The translations under genes and the position numbers were made by a program. A stretch of 7,383 bases of DNA, from NCBI GenBank assembly GCA_023150495.1, contig JAKLKT010000139.1, positions 1-7,383 on the forward strand, read 5' to 3'. The notes under the pieces are model-generated. The model did not search any database and was not told the origin of the DNA. It saw nothing but the letters and a program-made list of their open reading frames with translations. Within the stretch, counting starts at the first letter, position 1; each line of letters opens with the position of its first letter. The stretch comes from Planctomycetota bacterium. GTDB lineage: Bacteria; Planctomycetota; PLA2. Positions 6,238 through 7,383 of the stretch are shown here, in pieces.

Positions 6238-6262
6238 GACTTCCTCCCGCGGGGAGGGGGTC
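6238..6262 (+). promoter_or_regulatory. 5' leader hairpin upstream of the HU-pseudoreceiver-GHKL start
   Basis: GACTTCCTCCC (6238-6248) pairs with GGGAGGGGGTC (6252-6262), including two G-T wobbles, around the three-base loop GCG. This makes an 11-bp stem ending 13 nt before the ATG. The right arm contains the only Shine-Dalgarno-like purine run (GGGGAGGGGG, 6251-6260) before the gene, so folding would bury it. There is no T run after it, so termination is unlikely. It may modulate translation; this is inferred from pairing alone. Confidence 0.4.
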
Positions 6263-6275
6263 TGTCTTCACGCCC

Positions 6276-7383
6276 ATGGCTAGGGTGGTCAACACGGAGG
6301 AGCTGGCGAAGCAGCTCGCGCAGCGGCTCGGCGTCCGCGAGGCGGAGGCCAAGCACATGCTGGGCGAGATGTGCTCGTGCCTGCGCGACACGCTCGCGGC
6401 CGGAAGGCCCGTCGAGCTGGGCGACCTCGTCAGCCTCTCGGTCGAGGGGCGACCCGAGCTCCGCGAGGACGAGTCCGGCGGCTTCTCCGCGTACGCCCCG
6501 AACCGCCGGGAGCTCGCGGCGGCGCCGGTCGGCGCGCTCAAGGCCGAGCTCGAGAAGTCGACGCAGGCGTCGATCCTCTACGTCGCCCGCGGTGCCGGCG
6601 CGTTCCGGGACGTGCTCGCCGACCACTTCGGCCGGCGCGGCTGGAAGCTCGTGCACGCGAAGGACGGGCACGAGGCGACGAGCCGGCTCGACCGCACGCC
6701 CCCCGCCGCCGTGATCTGCGAGTGCAGCGCGCCGGGCTGGAGCGACCTCGTCCGCGAGCTCAAGGGCAACCCCCACACGAACTGGATCCCGGTCGTGGGG
6801 ATCCGCGCGAAGGGGACCGCGGACGACGTCGTGCACCGCCTGACCGTGCTCCCGGACCTGGTCGTCGAGGAGCCGTTCGAGTTCGCGGACTTCATCCGCA
6901 CGGCAGCCGCGGAGATCGCCGAGCGCGTCACCGCGGCGCAGCACGACCTCCGCGAGCTGCACATCGAGCTGCCCGGGACGCAGACGGCCCGGCGCGAGGC
7001 GTGCGACCTGATCGAGGAGGTCCTCTTCCGCTGCGGGCAGCCGGAGGAGTTCTGCCGCGCCGCGAAGGGCGCGCTCTCCGAGGCGCTCGACAACGCTGCG
7101 CGCCATGGCCACCGCCACGTCGAGTGCTGCACGATCGAGATGCGGATGATCCTCGACCCGCGGCGGCTCGTGCTCGCGGTCCGCGACAGCGGCGAGGGGT
7201 TCAACCACGCGGCCGCGCTCTCCGCGGTGCGTGGCATCGCGAACCGGTCGAGCCAGGATCCGCTCGCGCGCGCCGCCGCGGCGCTGAAGAGCCGGCGCGG
7301 CGATGCCAAGGAGGGCGGCCTCGGGCGGATGCTCAAGCTCGTGGACCGCGTGGAGTTCAACCGCATCGGGAACGAGGTCGTCC
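6276..7383 (+). CDS. HU/IHF-like domain fused to a degenerate receiver domain and a GHKL (RsbW-like) ATPase domain, C-terminus cut off
   Basis: The 369 visible residues contain three domains. Residues 4-93 follow the HU/IHF fold pattern (TEELAKQLAQRLGV helix, second helix to about 41, then GRPVELGDLVSLSVEGR and a short arm), but the RNP motif of the DNA-contacting arm is not seen. Residues 98-212 read as a receiver domain (ILYVARGAG, GWKLVHAKDGHEA, PPAAVICECSAPG, IPVVGIRAKG, VVEEPFEF). Its active site is lost: Ala104-Arg105 in place of the acidic pair, Glu149 at the phospho-Asp position, Arg177 for Thr/Ser, Glu199 for Lys. Residues from about 240 on resemble the GHKL ATPase fold of anti-sigma kinases RsbW/SpoIIAB: N-box EALDNAARHG (269-278), G1 box DSGEGF (304-309), G2 box GGLGRML (347-353). 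The ATG at 6276 starts at the HU domain; GTG at 6219 is an in-frame alternative adding 19 residues. A DNA-associated regulator is likely; partners are unknown. Confidence 0.8.
   Translation, partial: MARVVNTEELAKQLAQRLGVREAEAKHMLGEMCSCLRDTLAAGRPVELGDLVSLSVEGRPELREDESGGFSAYAPNRRELAAAPVGALKAELEKSTQASILYVARGAGAFRDVLADHFGRRGWKLVHAKDGHEATSRLDRTPPAAVICECSAPGWSDLVRELKGNPHTNWIPVVGIRAKGTADDVVHRLTVLPDLVVEEPFEFADFIRTAAAEIAERVTAAQHDLRELHIELPGTQTARREACDLIEEVLFRCGQPEEFCRAAKGALSEALDNAARHGHRHVECCTIEMRMILDPRRLVLAVRDSGEGFNHAAALSAVRGIANRSSQDPLARAAAALKSRRGDAKEGGLGRMLKLVDRVEFNRIGNEVV

Larger units (their letters stand above)
6098..6275 (+). promoter_or_regulatory. Intergenic leader/promoter region of the HU-pseudoreceiver-GHKL gene
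   Basis: No coding region is credible here. The stretch is rich in inverted repeats: TGCGGAC/GTCCGCA (6110-6116 and 6122-6128, loop ACCGA), CCGCCG/CGGCGG (6131-6136 and 6154-6159), CCCTAA/TTAGGG (6198-6203 and 6214-6219) and a long hairpin at 6238-6262. A promoter for the downstream gene must lie here, but no convincing -35/-10 pair is visible; GATAGG (6224-6229) is the nearest approach to a -10 box. Which repeats are operators and which act in RNA cannot be told from one sequence. Confidence 0.4.

Noticed and set aside
6217..6260. Possible G-quadruplex (five G runs)
   Set aside because: Loops of 8 and 12 bases make it weak, and the same bases form a better duplex hairpin.
6219..6275. N-terminal extension of the HU-fusion gene from GTG 6219
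   Set aside because: It is in frame and open, but the extra 19 residues (Gly/Pro/Arg-rich) do not belong to the HU fold, overlap the leader hairpin and have no ribosome site; ATG 6276 fits the domain start.
3174..7208. Very long minus-strand open frame (about 1344 codons)
   Set aside because: It runs antisense across three or four well-supported genes. In DNA this GC-rich, stop codons are rare in the antisense frames; the translation is low-complexity (R, E, V, L, A) and matches no family.
6578..7366. Minus-strand open frame of 262 codons
   Set aside because: It is antisense to the receiver and GHKL domains, whose motifs are unmistakable; the product is Ser/Arg-rich.
1..7383. CRISPR arrays, tRNA/rRNA genes, insertion sequences, attachment sites
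   Set aside because: No regularly spaced repeats, cloverleaf-like segments, transposase motifs or terminal inverted repeats were seen on either strand.

Overview
The window is very GC-rich bacterial DNA with dense same-strand genes, stop/start overlaps of the GTGA type, frequent GTG starts and few clear Shine-Dalgarno sites. It carries type II secretion (T2SS) or type IV pilus-like parts, so a diderm bacterium is likely. The style suggests a high-GC environmental lineage such as Planctomycetota, Myxococcota or Acidobacteriota. No ribosomal RNA or housekeeping marker is present to settle the phylum.

Layout: (1) Positions 1-336, minus strand, hold the N-terminal 112 codons of a protein with a GspF/PilC-type T2SF domain, running off the left edge. 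(2) A 43-bp divergent spacer (337-379) separates it from a plus-strand run of five closely packed genes. (3) 380-2100 encodes an ABC exporter: an ATPase and an ABC-2 type permease with overlapping ends. (4) 2110-4763 encodes two consecutive secreted proteins with DxDGDG calcium-loop repeats (FG-GAP/VCBS beta-propeller type), also overlapping. (5) 4788-6047 encodes a GspK-type minor pseudopilin. A bulged hairpin with a short T run (6063-6097) probably ends this operon. (6) A 228-bp intergenic region with several inverted repeats precedes (7) a right-truncated plus-strand gene (6276 to the edge). Its product joins an HU/IHF-like DNA-binding domain, a receiver domain without its phosphorylation residues, and a GHKL (RsbW/SpoIIAB-like) ATPase domain.

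How the genes may work together (inference): the operon couples a membrane exporter, two exported calcium-binding repeat proteins and a pseudopilus tip component, with a GspF-like gene diverging from it. This points to an envelope or secretion module in which the FG-GAP proteins may be substrates or surface partners. The HU-pseudoreceiver-GHKL protein looks like a separate regulatory gene and is the most novel item here: it combines a nucleoid-protein fold with an anti-sigma-kinase-like ATPase.
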